This document shows positions 30,467 to 38,380 of a stretch of 64,000 nucleotides of DNA, one piece after another. A program made the position numbers and the translations under genes. The notes beneath the pieces are model-generated. The model saw nothing but the letters and a program-made list of their open reading frames with translations. It was not told the DNA's origin and ran no database searches. The stretch's first letter is position 1, and every line of letters begins with the position of its first letter. Source of the DNA: Streptomyces sp. NBC_01288 (GTDB taxonomy: Bacteria > Actinomycetota > Actinomycetes > Streptomycetales > Streptomycetaceae); NCBI RefSeq assembly GCF_035982055.1, contig NZ_CP108427.1, positions 8,865,001 through 8,929,000 on the forward strand. The letters are read 5' to 3'.

Positions 30467-32965
30467 ATGACCGACACCGTGTCCCGGCGATCCGCCCTGC
30501 GTCTGCTGGGCGGCGCGATCGCGGTGGCCAGCGCGGCCACCACCGGACTCGTCTCCCCGTCGCACGCGTACGCGTACGCGCAGGCCAGACCCGAGGCGGG
30601 GGCCGGTCCCCGCGTGGAAGGACTCCTGGCCAGGCTCACCCTCGACGAGAAGATCTCCCTCCTGCACGGCGCCACCGACCCCAACTCCCTCGGCCAGGCC
30701 GGTTACATCCCCGGCGTCCCGCGCCTGAAGATCCCGCCGCTACGGCTCACCGACGGACCGGCCGGCGTCCGCGTCACCGCACACGCCACCGCCCTCCCGG
30801 CGCCCGTCCTGCTCGCCTCCGCCTTCGACCCCGAACTCGCCCGCCGCTACGGCCAGGTCGTCGGCCGGGAGGGCCGCGCGCTCGGCCAGGACGTCCTGCT
30901 GTCGCCGATGGTCAACCTCATCCGCACCCCGTACGCGGGCCGCAACTTCGAGACCCTCAGCGAGGATCCGCTGCTCGCCGGCGATCTGGTCGCCGCCGAG
31001 ATCAAGGGCATCCAGGGCGAGGGACTCATCGCGACCGTCAAGCACTTCGCGATGAACAACCAGGAGAAGGACCGCGACTCCATCGACGTGCGGGTCGACG
31101 AACAGACCATGCACGAGATCGAGTTGCGCGGTTTCGAAGCGGCCGTCGGCGCGGGAACGGGCGCGGTGATGGGCGCGTACAACAAGGTCAACGGCACCTT
31201 CGCCTGCGAGAACAAGACCCTCCTCACCGACATCCTGCGCGGTCAATGGGGCTTCGAGGGCTGGGTGATGACCGACTGGTTCGCCGCGCACAGCACCGTC
31301 GCCGCGATCACGGCCGGCCTCGACATGGAGATGCCGGACGGGACTTACTTCGGTACGCCCCTCAAGTCGGCTGTACAGAACGGCAGTTTGCCCGAGTCGT
31401 ACGTCGACCGCGCGGTGCGCCGCGTCCTCGGCGTCATGGACCGGTTCGGCCTCCTCGACGGCAGTGTGCCGCCGCGCCCCGCCCGCGACGCGAAGGCGGG
31501 CGCCGCCGTAGCCCTGGCGGTAGCCAAGGCGGGCGCGACCCTGCTCCGCAACGAACACCGCACCCTCCCGCTGTCCGGTGGCGGCGGCACCATCGCGGTG
31601 ATCGGCCCCACCGGCACCCTGCCCTTCGTCAGCGGCGGCGGCAGCGCGCATGTCGTGCCGGACCACGCGGACAGCCCGCTCGACACGATCAGGGCGCGGG
31701 CCGGTTCGCGGACCCGGGTCACGTACGCGCTCGGCGAGGACCTGTTCGGCAAGGCCATCCCCGCGTCCGCGTTCACGCCCGCCTTCGACAGCGAGGGACA
31801 GGGGGTGGACGCGGGCAAGAGCTGGCAGTACGACGGCTCGCTCACCGTGACCGAGACCGACGAGTGGACGTTCGTCCTGCACTTCTCCTCCGCCCCCACC
31901 GCCCGCCCCCAAGTCCTCCTCGACGGCGAGGAGTTGTTCCCCCTCGCGGCCGGATACGGCGAGTACTTCTCCGGCGGCCTGGTCTCGGCCGACCCCGACG
32001 GCCTCTCCGTCCGCCGCAAGACCCTCACCCTCGCCAAGGGCACCCACACCCTGAAGATCACCGCCGAGGGCGGCGACGCCGGACTGCTGTTCCGGCTGCG
32101 GCGCATCACCGGCGCGACCCGCGCGCAGGATGTCGCCGCAGCGGTCGGCGTGGCGCGCGACGCCCGCAGTGTCGTCCTGTTCGCCTACGAGGACGCCACG
32201 GAGGGCCTCGACCGCACCACCCTCGAACTCCCGGGAAATCAGGCCGACTTGATCGACGCGGTCACGGCCGCGAACCCGCGCACCACGGTGGTCCTCAACA
32301 CCTCGTCGTCCACGTCGATGCCATGGCTGGCTCGTACCGGCGCGGTCCTCCAGATGTACTACCCGGGCCAGGAGGGCGCCGCCGCCACGACCGCCGTCCT
32401 GTTCGGCGACTGCGACCCCGGTGGCCGCCTCACCCAGTCCTTCCCGGTCGACGACAGCCACCACCCGGTCGCCGGCGACCCCCTCCGCTACCCCGGCGTG
32501 AACGGCATCGAGGAGTACTCGGAGGGCATCCACGTCGGCTACCGCTGGTACGACGCGGAGGGCGTCCGGCCGCTCTACCCCTTCGGGCACGGACTGTCGT
32601 ACACCTCCTTCTCCTACGAGGACGCGTCGACGCGGTGGAACGGGCACGGGCGCGGGCACGGGCTCGATGTGACGTTCACGGTCCGCAACACCGGGCGCCG
32701 GGAAGGTGTCGCCGTGCCTCAGGTGTACGTCGGCCGCTCACCGGACCTCCGAGTCGACCAGGCTGTGCGGGTGTTGGGCGGCTATCGGCGACTTGTGCTG
32801 CGGAGTGGGGAGCGGCGGCGGGTTACCGTGCATGTCGATGCGCGTACTTTGTCGTCTTGGGATGTGAAGCGGCATGCGTGGGTGCTCGGGAGCGGGCGGC
32901 GGGCTGTGTGGGTGGGGGCTTCGGCGGGGGATCTGCGGGTGCGGACGACTGTCGACGTGAAGTAG
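30467..32965 (+). CDS. Tat-exported GH3 beta-glucosidase
   Basis: A secreted glycoside hydrolase family 3 enzyme of 832 residues. The N-terminus has a twin-arginine signal SRRSALRLLGG followed by a hydrophobic stretch ending near SHAYAYA. The GH3 N-terminal barrel includes LTLDEKISLLHG, RLTDGPAGVR, KHFAMNNQE and the nucleophile Asp270 in MTDWFAAHS. A PA14-like carbohydrate module is inserted at about 425-545 (SWQYDGSLTVTETDEWTF, KGTHTLKITAEGG), then the GH3 C-terminal domain (YYPGQEGAAATTAVLFGD, YPFGHGLSYTSFSY) and a fibronectin III-like end. The ATG has AAGGAG at 30450. It probably splits beta-glucosides; exact linkage unknown. It lies immediately left of the iron-regulated locus but has no iron box of its own. 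Confidence 0.95.
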   Translation: MTDTVSRRSALRLLGGAIAVASAATTGLVSPSHAYAYAQARPEAGAGPRVEGLLARLTLDEKISLLHGATDPNSLGQAGYIPGVPRLKIPPLRLTDGPAGVRVTAHATALPAPVLLASAFDPELARRYGQVVGREGRALGQDVLLSPMVNLIRTPYAGRNFETLSEDPLLAGDLVAAEIKGIQGEGLIATVKHFAMNNQEKDRDSIDVRVDEQTMHEIELRGFEAAVGAGTGAVMGAYNKVNGTFACENKTLLTDILRGQWGFEGWVMTDWFAAHSTVAAITAGLDMEMPDGTYFGTPLKSAVQNGSLPESYVDRAVRRVLGVMDRFGLLDGSVPPRPARDAKAGAAVALAVAKAGATLLRNEHRTLPLSGGGGTIAVIGPTGTLPFVSGGGSAHVVPDHADSPLDTIRARAGSRTRVTYALGEDLFGKAIPASAFTPAFDSEGQGVDAGKSWQYDGSLTVTETDEWTFVLHFSSAPTARPQVLLDGEELFPLAAGYGEYFSGGLVSADPDGLSVRRKTLTLAKGTHTLKITAEGGDAGLLFRLRRITGATRAQDVAAAVGVARDARSVVLFAYEDATEGLDRTTLELPGNQADLIDAVTAANPRTTVVLNTSSSTSMPWLARTGAVLQMYYPGQEGAAATTAVLFGDCDPGGRLTQSFPVDDSHHPVAGDPLRYPGVNGIEEYSEGIHVGYRWYDAEGVRPLYPFGHGLSYTSFSYEDASTRWNGHGRGHGLDVTFTVRNTGRREGVAVPQVYVGRSPDLRVDQAVRVLGGYRRLVLRSGERRRVTVHVDARTLSSWDVKRHAWVLGSGRRAVWVGASAGDLRVRTTVDVK

Positions 32966-32990
32966 GCGGTGGAGGGTGCGATCCGCAAGG

Positions 32991-33009
32991 TAAGGTAAGC
33001 CTTACTTAA
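32991..33009 (+). promoter_or_regulatory. Iron box (DtxR/IdeR/DmdR type)
   Basis: taaggtaagccttacttaa matches the 19-bp palindromic consensus TTAGGTTAGGCTAACCTAA at 14 of 19 positions, the differences being mainly A/T changes. It is 51 bp before the amidohydrolase start, so that gene and the following one are probably repressed when iron is plentiful. Confidence 0.8.
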
Positions 33010-33059
33010 CTTGGTGGAATCATTGGAGGAGTGCCCTCGGCATTCCCCTGGAGGCCCTT

Positions 33060-34553
33060 ATGGCGGACAATCCAAGCGTCCTGACCCTCACCCGGGTGCG
33101 GCTCGGTGCCGGTGGGCCGCTTGCCCGGGTGCGGGTGGCGGACGGGCGGATCACTCACGTCGTACCCGAGGCGGACGCGGGCTCGGGCGTCGAGGATGGT
33201 GGTGGGCGTCAACTCGATCTGGACGGGCGGGTTTTGTTGCCCGGGCTGTGGGACGCCCATGTCCATCTGGCGGAGTGGGCGAGTGCCCGGCATCGGCTCG
33301 ATCTGGCCGGTACCGGGTCCGCGCGGGCCGTCGCGGATCTCGTCCGGGAGCGGGCCGGTGTTGCCGACGGCGCGGTGCTGTACGGGTACGGGTTCCGGGA
33401 CGGGCTGTGGGGCGATGCTCCGCACAAGGAGCTGCTGGACGCGGTGTTGCCCGATCGGCCGGTCGTTCTGGTCAGTGCCGATCTGCATGCGGCGTGGCTC
33501 AACTCCGCCTGTCTCGCCCTCGTCGGGCGGGGGGATCACCCCACCGGTCTGATCAGGGAGCACGAGGCGCACGAGGTTCTGTCCGCGCTGCCCGCGGCGC
33601 CGGTCGACGTGGTTGATGGCTGGATCGAGGAGGCCTGCCGGGCCGCCGCCGCGCGTGGGGTCAGCGGTGTCATCGACTTCCAGTTCGGCGACACAGTGGG
33701 GGACTGGGAGCGGCGCTCGGGTCAATTCCGGCCCGCCGTACGGGTGTCGGCCGCGGTGTATCCGAGTTACCTGGACGCCGCGATCAAGCGCGGGCTGCGG
33801 ATGGGGGACGCCGTCGGTGCGGACGGTGGGCTGGTTCGGGTCGGGCCGTTGAAGCTCTTCACGGACGGTTCGCTCAACACCCGTACCGCCCTGTGCCGTG
33901 ACCCCTACCCGGGACTTGAGGGCACGGACGGCGCCCACGGCATCGAGGAGACAGCCCCCGGCGAACTCGTACGGCTCATGCGGCACGCCGCCGCGCACGG
34001 CATCGAACCCGCCGTGCACGCCATCGGCGACCGCGCCAACACCGTTGCCCTGGACGCCTTCGAGACGGTGCGCTGCCGCGGCCGGATCGAGCACGCGCAG
34101 TTGCTGAGTCCCCAAGACCTCCCGCGTTTCGCTCAGTTGGGGGTCACGGCGGGCGTACAGCCCCGGCACGCGACGGACGACCGTGACGTGGCGGACCGGC
34201 ACTGGGCCGGACGCACCGAACGCGCCTTCCCCTACGGCGACTTGCTCGCCGCCGGCGCCCGGCTGGAGTTCGGCTCGGACGCCCCGGTCTCGCCGCTGGA
34301 CCCCTGGCTCGCCATCGCCTCCGCCGTCAACCGTACCGACGACGAACGGCCCGCCTGGCACCCGGAGCAACGGCTGTCCGTCCCGGACGCGTTGGTCGCC
34401 GCGGCCCGCGGACGCCGGCTCATCAGGGTCGGTGACCCGGCCGATCTGGTGGTCGTCGACGCGGATCCCCTGGAAGCCGACCCGGACACCCTGCGCGCGA
34501 TGCCCGTCCACGCCACGATGACCAACGGCCGCTGGACTCACGGGCCTTACTGA
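33060..34553 (+). CDS. Amidohydrolase-family protein (YtcJ-like), iron-regulated
   Basis: A 497-residue amidohydrolase superfamily enzyme of the YtcJ/Amidohydro_3 group. Metal ligands are in DAHVH (Asp65, His67, His69); other family signatures are LFTDGSLNTRTALCRDP, HAIGDRANTVALDAFE, RIEHAQLL and the metal-binding Asp in FGSDAPVSPLDPWLAI. It has no signal peptide, so it acts in the cytoplasm. An iron box lies just upstream and the locus beyond is for a hydroxamate siderophore, so it may hydrolyse an amide or formyl group during siderophore maturation or iron release; this is inference. The alternative is an unrelated hydrolase that was recruited. ATG 33060 has GGAGGCCC upstream. Confidence 0.88.
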   Translation: MADNPSVLTLTRVRLGAGGPLARVRVADGRITHVVPEADAGSGVEDGGGRQLDLDGRVLLPGLWDAHVHLAEWASARHRLDLAGTGSARAVADLVRERAGVADGAVLYGYGFRDGLWGDAPHKELLDAVLPDRPVVLVSADLHAAWLNSACLALVGRGDHPTGLIREHEAHEVLSALPAAPVDVVDGWIEEACRAAAARGVSGVIDFQFGDTVGDWERRSGQFRPAVRVSAAVYPSYLDAAIKRGLRMGDAVGADGGLVRVGPLKLFTDGSLNTRTALCRDPYPGLEGTDGAHGIEETAPGELVRLMRHAAAHGIEPAVHAIGDRANTVALDAFETVRCRGRIEHAQLLSPQDLPRFAQLGVTAGVQPRHATDDRDVADRHWAGRTERAFPYGDLLAAGARLEFGSDAPVSPLDPWLAIASAVNRTDDERPAWHPEQRLSVPDALVAAARGRRLIRVGDPADLVVVDADPLEADPDTLRAMPVHATMTNGRWTHGPY

Positions 34554-34586
34554 GCCGGTCCGGTCAAGTCCGGTCCCGTGTTCTCC

Positions 34587-34638
34587 AACCCCACGACTCA
34601 ACCCCACGACGTAACCCCACGACGTAACCCCGCGACGT
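34587..34638 (+). repeat. 13-bp tandem repeat x4
   Basis: Four units of aaccccacgacgt (with small changes) run head to tail in the spacer between the amidohydrolase and the isochorismatase-like gene. Confidence 0.85.
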
Positions 34639-34678
34639 CTCTCCACGGCGTCCGACGAGCGGTGAGAGGCCGACGCGT

Positions 34679-35359
34679 ATGCCGTCATCCGACATGGTCC
34701 CGTACGTCATGCCCGGTTCCGCCGCGCTGCCCCCGGACCGGACGGGCTGGGCCATCGACCCCGGTCGCGCGGCGCTGGTGGTCCTGAACGTCCAGAACCA
34801 TTTCCTGCACGTCCTGCGGGAGTCTTCCGCGCCGGTAGGTGAACTCCTCGCCGGAGTCGGCCTGTTGACGGAGTCGGCGCGGGCGGCCGGTATCCCCGTC
34901 CTGTACACCCTCAAGACCGCCGAGCGGGAACCGGACGGCCGGGAGACCAGCTTCGGGCATCCACGCCTGCCCGGCGGCGAGGACTCCCGTGACGTCGTGG
35001 ACGCGATCCGCCCACAGGTCGGTGACAGCGTGCTGGTGGCGAAGCGGTTCAGTGCCTTCGCGGGGACCCGACTGCGGCGCAGGCTCGCGGAGTTGGGGCG
35101 CGACCAGCCGGTCATCGTCGGGGTGTTCGCCCGCACCCAGGTGCTGCTGACGGCGGCCGACGCGTGGATGCAGGACATGGAGCCCTTCGTCGTCGCCGAC
35201 GCGGTGGCCGACCGCGCGCACGGCGACCACCGGATGGCCGTGGACTGGATCGCGGCGACCTGCGGGGCGGTCAGGACCGTACGGGGCGTGGCGGACGTGT
35301 TCGGCGGCCCCGGTCCCCGGCACCTCGGAGAGAGTTGGCCCTCAACTCCGCTGATTTGA
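34679..35359 (+). CDS. Isochorismatase-fold protein lacking catalytic residues
   Basis: A 226-residue protein that aligns along its whole length with the isochorismatase domain of EntB/DhbB (AADLPANRVDW-like start: LPPDRTGWAIDPGRAALVV). True isochorismatases carry the essential Asp in HDMQxYF; here this is Asn37 (LNVQNHF). The Lys (AKRFSAF, Lys122) is kept, but YAHIGC is changed to FARTQV (Arg152, Val155). Hydrolysis of isochorismate is therefore unlikely, and no entA or entC homologue is in the window. It lacks the carrier domain of EntB. It lies 126 bp behind the iron-controlled amidohydrolase and is probably co-transcribed. A binding, chaperone or altered hydrolase role is possible. Confidence 0.82.
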   Translation: MPSSDMVPYVMPGSAALPPDRTGWAIDPGRAALVVLNVQNHFLHVLRESSAPVGELLAGVGLLTESARAAGIPVLYTLKTAEREPDGRETSFGHPRLPGGEDSRDVVDAIRPQVGDSVLVAKRFSAFAGTRLRRRLAELGRDQPVIVGVFARTQVLLTAADAWMQDMEPFVVADAVADRAHGDHRMAVDWIAATCGAVRTVRGVADVFGGPGPRHLGESWPSTPLI

Positions 35360-35924
35360 CCGAGGTTTGTCCTGCGGCGAGCAGTAGGGCACCATCCTCG
35401 GCGACCGGCGACCGGCGACCGGCGACCGGCGACCGGCGACCGGCGACCGGCGACCGGCGACCGGCGACCGGCGACCGGCGACCGGCGACCGGCGACCGGC
35501 GACCGGCGACCGGCGACCGGCGACCGGCGACCGGCGACCGGCGACCGGCGACCGGCGACCGGCGACCGGCGACCGGCGACCGGCGACCGGCGACCGGCGA
35601 CCGGCGACCGGCAGCGGTGGGAGTTCAAGGAAGGCGAATCCGTTCGAACGGACCGCCACCACGGTCTGAGGCACGGGCAGTTGCAGAATCCGCACGCGGA
35701 TGCCGCGGACCGCCGATCAGGTCCAGCGGCTGACGGACGCGGTCGTCGCCTGGCTCTCCCCCTCCGCACCGGCGACCGGCGACCGGTCTGGGCTGCCACC
35801 CCCGCCACGCGTAGGACCCCGCCCCGGACGTGCAAAACCCCGCCCCGGTACAGAAGCCCCTGGCACGGAAAACCCCCGGCCCGGAAGGGACCGTACCCTC
35901 CGGGCTCGGGGAGTCGGGGTGGTG
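35360..35924. other. 565-bp non-coding interval with heptanucleotide array
   Basis: Between the isochorismatase-like gene and the convergent monooxygenase there is no recognised gene. The left part is the 7-bp array at 35401-35610, and two more perfect copies of the same unit occur at 35772-35785. Open frames cross this region only because the repeat has no stop codons. The stretch 35611-35924 may be decayed coding sequence, but I cannot identify a parent. Confidence 0.65.
35401..35610 (+). repeat. Thirty perfect copies of the 7-bp unit GCGACCG
   Basis: The array is 210 bp with no visible mismatch, which is exactly thirty units. Because 7 is not a multiple of 3, it reads as a 7-residue repeat (for example ATGDRRP) in each forward frame. 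Perfect identity suggests recent slippage expansion; the copy number may vary between isolates or reads. Confidence 0.95.
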
Positions 35925-37247
35925 TCAGACGGGCAACTTCGCTGCTTGTACCGACCGGTGGATCTCCTCCGCCCGTACCGCCACCGTCGACAGCAGCGTG
36001 CTGGTCAGCCCGTGTGTGTGCTCCGTGCCGCCCTGGAGGTAGAGGCCGGCTGTCACCTCCGGCACTGTCTCGACGCGGTGGTCGCGGCCCACGCGGACCT
36101 CGTCGCCGTCGTCCCGTAGGCAGAGCTTCGCCGCCTCGCCGAGGAGTGAACTCAGGTCGCGGGGGCGGTAACCCGTGGCGAGCACCAGGACATCCGCGGA
36201 CAGCACCTGCTTCTCGCCGGTGGGCAGGAACTCCACGGCGATGTCGAGACCGCCGTCCGCCGAGGGATCGACGGCGCGGATGCGGGAGACGTTGAGGAAG
36301 CGCAGCCGTTCCCGGCCGGCCACCTTCTCCCGGTAGGCGGTGGCGTACAGGGCCTCGATCAACTCCATGTCGACCACGGAGTAGTTGGTGGACCGGTGGT
36401 AGTCGATGAGCGACTGCTTGACCTCGGACGGGGCCGAGAAGTAGACGTCCACCGCCTCCGGGTCGAAGATGCGGTTCGCGAACGGGCTGTCGTCGGCCGG
36501 GGTGTAGCCGTATTTGGCGAACACCGAGCACACCTCGGCGTCCGGGAAGGTGCGGTGCAGATAGTCCACAGCCTCGGCCGCGCTCTGCCCGGCGCCGAGC
36601 ACCACGGCCCGCTGCACCGGCTTTCCCACGTCGGCGAGTTCGGTCGCGCGGGGGATCAACTCGCTGTTGTGCCAGATCCGTTCGGCCAGTTCGAGGCCGG
36701 GCGGGACGTGCGGCTCAAGTCCCATCGCGACGCTGATGTTGCGCGCCCGGCGGGTGATCGTCGTACCGGAACCCGCAGGGTCGCGGCTGGTGACGTCGAA
36801 ATAGGCGATCTCGCCGTCGTCGCCGCGCACCGGGTCGACGGCGACGACCTCGCTGCCGTAGGAGACCAGGTGGGAGACCCGCTCGGCCGCCCACTCGAAG
36901 TACTCGTGGAACTCCACGCGCAGCGGGAACAGGGTCTTCTGGTTCAGGAAGTCGATCAGTCTGCCCTGCTCGCGCAGGAAGCAGAGGAAGCTGTAGTCGC
37001 TGGTCGGATTCCGCAGCGTGACCAGGTCTTTGAGGAACGACACCTGCATCGTGGCGTCGTCGATCAGCATGCCCCGGTGCCAGCCGAAGCGCGGCTGGCG
37101 TTCCAGGAACAGGGCGTTGAGACGGCTGTCTGCCGGAAGGCTCTTGTTGTGCTCCTCAACCGCTATGGACAGAGCGAGATTTGACGGACCGAATCCGATT
37201 CCGAGTATGTCGTGGACCACTTCGGAATCCAGTAGCGGTGACTTCAC
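35925..37247 (-). CDS. L-ornithine N5-monooxygenase (siderophore hydroxylase)
   Basis: A 440-residue flavin- and NADPH-dependent enzyme that hydroxylates the side-chain nitrogen of ornithine, the first step to a hydroxamate. The FAD site is GIGFGPSNLALS (17-28), then FLERQPRFGWHRGMLIDDATMQ and FLKDLVTLRNPTSDYSFL typical of SidA/PvdA/IucD proteins; the NADPH site is VLGAGQSAAEAVDYL, and the ATGYRPRDLSSLL segment is near the end. The length fits ornithine hydroxylases such as CchB. It is transcribed leftward from an iron box shared with the formyltransferase. Ornithine rather than lysine is preferred as substrate because the NRPS has a hydroxyornithine-type pocket. Confidence 0.93.
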   Translation of the reverse strand: MKSPLLDSEVVHDILGIGFGPSNLALSIAVEEHNKSLPADSRLNALFLERQPRFGWHRGMLIDDATMQVSFLKDLVTLRNPTSDYSFLCFLREQGRLIDFLNQKTLFPLRVEFHEYFEWAAERVSHLVSYGSEVVAVDPVRGDDGEIAYFDVTSRDPAGSGTTITRRARNISVAMGLEPHVPPGLELAERIWHNSELIPRATELADVGKPVQRAVVLGAGQSAAEAVDYLHRTFPDAEVCSVFAKYGYTPADDSPFANRIFDPEAVDVYFSAPSEVKQSLIDYHRSTNYSVVDMELIEALYATAYREKVAGRERLRFLNVSRIRAVDPSADGGLDIAVEFLPTGEKQVLSADVLVLATGYRPRDLSSLLGEAAKLCLRDDGDEVRVGRDHRVETVPEVTAGLYLQGGTEHTHGLTSTLLSTVAVRAEEIHRSVQAAKLPV

Positions 37248-37283
37248 CGTGGCATCGCCTCCCTCAGGCAGCCCAATGCTAGA

Positions 37284-37302
37284 TAAGGTAAGGCTTACCT
37301 TG
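37284..37302 (+). promoter_or_regulatory. Shared iron box for hydroxylase and formyltransferase
   Basis: taaggtaaggcttaccttg matches the DtxR/IdeR-type 19-mer at 14 of 19 positions and lies midway in the 83-bp divergent spacer, 37 bp from one start and 29 bp from the other. One bound repressor dimer pair could shut both genes. Confidence 0.85.
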
Positions 37303-37330
37303 CAATGAGTCGTTGAAGGGAAGGACCGTC

Positions 37331-38284
37331 ATGCGGGTCGTCATGCTCGGCTATCAGACCTGGGGTCACCGCACGCTACAGGCGTTGCTGGACTCCGACC
37401 ACGAGGTCGTTCTCGTCGTCACCCACCCGAAAAGTGAGCATGCCTACGAGAAGATCTGGGACGACAGCGTCGCCGAACTCGCCGAGAAGAACGACGTCCC
37501 CGTCCTGCTGCGGAACCGCCCCGACGACGCCGAACTCCTCGACGCCGTACGGGAAGCGCGGCCGGACATCATCGTCGCCAACAACTGGCGCACCTGGCTG
37601 CCGCCGGAGCTGTTCGACCTCCCGCCGCACGGCACCCTCAACGTCCACGACTCGCTGCTGCCGTCGTACGCCGGCTTCTCGCCGATCATCTGGGCGCTCA
37701 TCAACGGCGAGCCGCGCGTCGGTGTCACCGCGCACCGCATGAACGGTGAACTCGACGCGGGAGACGTCCTGATCCAGCGCTCGGTGCCGGTCGGGCCCAC
37801 CGACACGGCGACCGACCTGTTCCACCGGACCGTCGACCTGATCGCGCCCATCGTGCGCGAGTCGCTCGACCTGATCGCCTCCGGCCGGGACGCCGGCCAG
37901 TGGGTGCCGCAGGACCGCGGTCGCGCCAGTTTCTTCCACAAGCGGTCGGCCGAGGACAGCCGCATCGACTGGAGTTGGCCCGCGGAACGCCTGGAGCGCC
38001 TCGTGCGGGCCCAGTCGGACCCGTACCCGAACGCGTACGCCTTCCACCGCGGCGAGCGGCTCAGGATCGTCTCCGCGGCCGTCTCGGAGGGGCGCTACGG
38101 CGGCACCCCGGGCCGGATCTTCATCCGCGAGGGCGACGGTGTGGTCATAGTGGCCGGCCCCGAGGCCCACACCGGGCGCAGCCAGGGCCTGTTGGTGCGC
38201 CGGGTGCGCACGGACGACGGCACCGAGTATGCGGCCGGCGAGTACTTCCGCACGATGGGCGGGTACTTGACGTCCCGACCGTGA
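37331..38284 (+). CDS. N5-hydroxyornithine N-formyltransferase (CchA-like)
   Basis: A 317-residue formyltransferase related to methionyl-tRNA formyltransferase. It uses a 10-formyl-tetrahydrofolate-type donor and would formylate N5-hydroxyornithine to give a hydroxamate. The catalytic triad appears as Asn104 and His106 (LNVHDSLLPSYAGFSP) and Asp142 (GELDAGDVLIQ). A C-terminal Fmt-like domain follows (HRGERLRIVSAAVSEG). The start ATG 37331 has AAGGGAAGGA upstream. It is divergent from the ornithine hydroxylase with a shared iron box and resembles CchA of coelichelin biosynthesis. Its presence predicts a formylated residue, most likely the first. Confidence 0.93.
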   Translation: MRVVMLGYQTWGHRTLQALLDSDHEVVLVVTHPKSEHAYEKIWDDSVAELAEKNDVPVLLRNRPDDAELLDAVREARPDIIVANNWRTWLPPELFDLPPHGTLNVHDSLLPSYAGFSPIIWALINGEPRVGVTAHRMNGELDAGDVLIQRSVPVGPTDTATDLFHRTVDLIAPIVRESLDLIASGRDAGQWVPQDRGRASFFHKRSAEDSRIDWSWPAERLERLVRAQSDPYPNAYAFHRGERLRIVSAAVSEGRYGGTPGRIFIREGDGVVIVAGPEAHTGRSQGLLVRRVRTDDGTEYAAGEYFRTMGGYLTSRP

Positions 38285-38343
38285 TCGGCCGGCCCCACGT
38301 CGGCCGGCGGACTTCGGCGGTGGGGTGGGGGTAGGGGGTTCGG

Positions 38344-38380
38344 AAAAGTGTGACACTTCTCGCGAAAGTGTCACACTTTT
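38344..38380 (+). terminator. Bidirectional terminator overlapping the ATPase gene end
   Basis: Perfect 15-bp arms aaaagtgtgacactt and its complement flank a 7-base loop, with A-runs on the left and T-runs on the right, so it can terminate both the formyltransferase and the ATPase transcripts. The right arm includes the ATPase stop codon at 38371-38373. Confidence 0.93.

Noticed and set aside
30457..33009. 850-residue plus-strand frame overlapping the GH3 gene
   Set aside because: Arg/Pro/His-rich out-of-frame reading; the GH3 frame has Tat signal, barrel and nucleophile.
34679..35359. Evidence for a catechol (2,3-dihydroxybenzoate) siderophore
   Set aside because: The isochorismatase-like protein lacks catalytic residues, and no entA/entC/entE-type genes or aryl-carrier domain are present.
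35401..35610. CRISPR array
   Set aside because: Units are 7 bp with no spacers and no cas genes nearby; it is a simple tandem repeat.
34564..36531. 655-residue minus-strand frame crossing the 7-bp array
   Set aside because: The repeat has no stops so frames run on; flanks are antisense to real genes.
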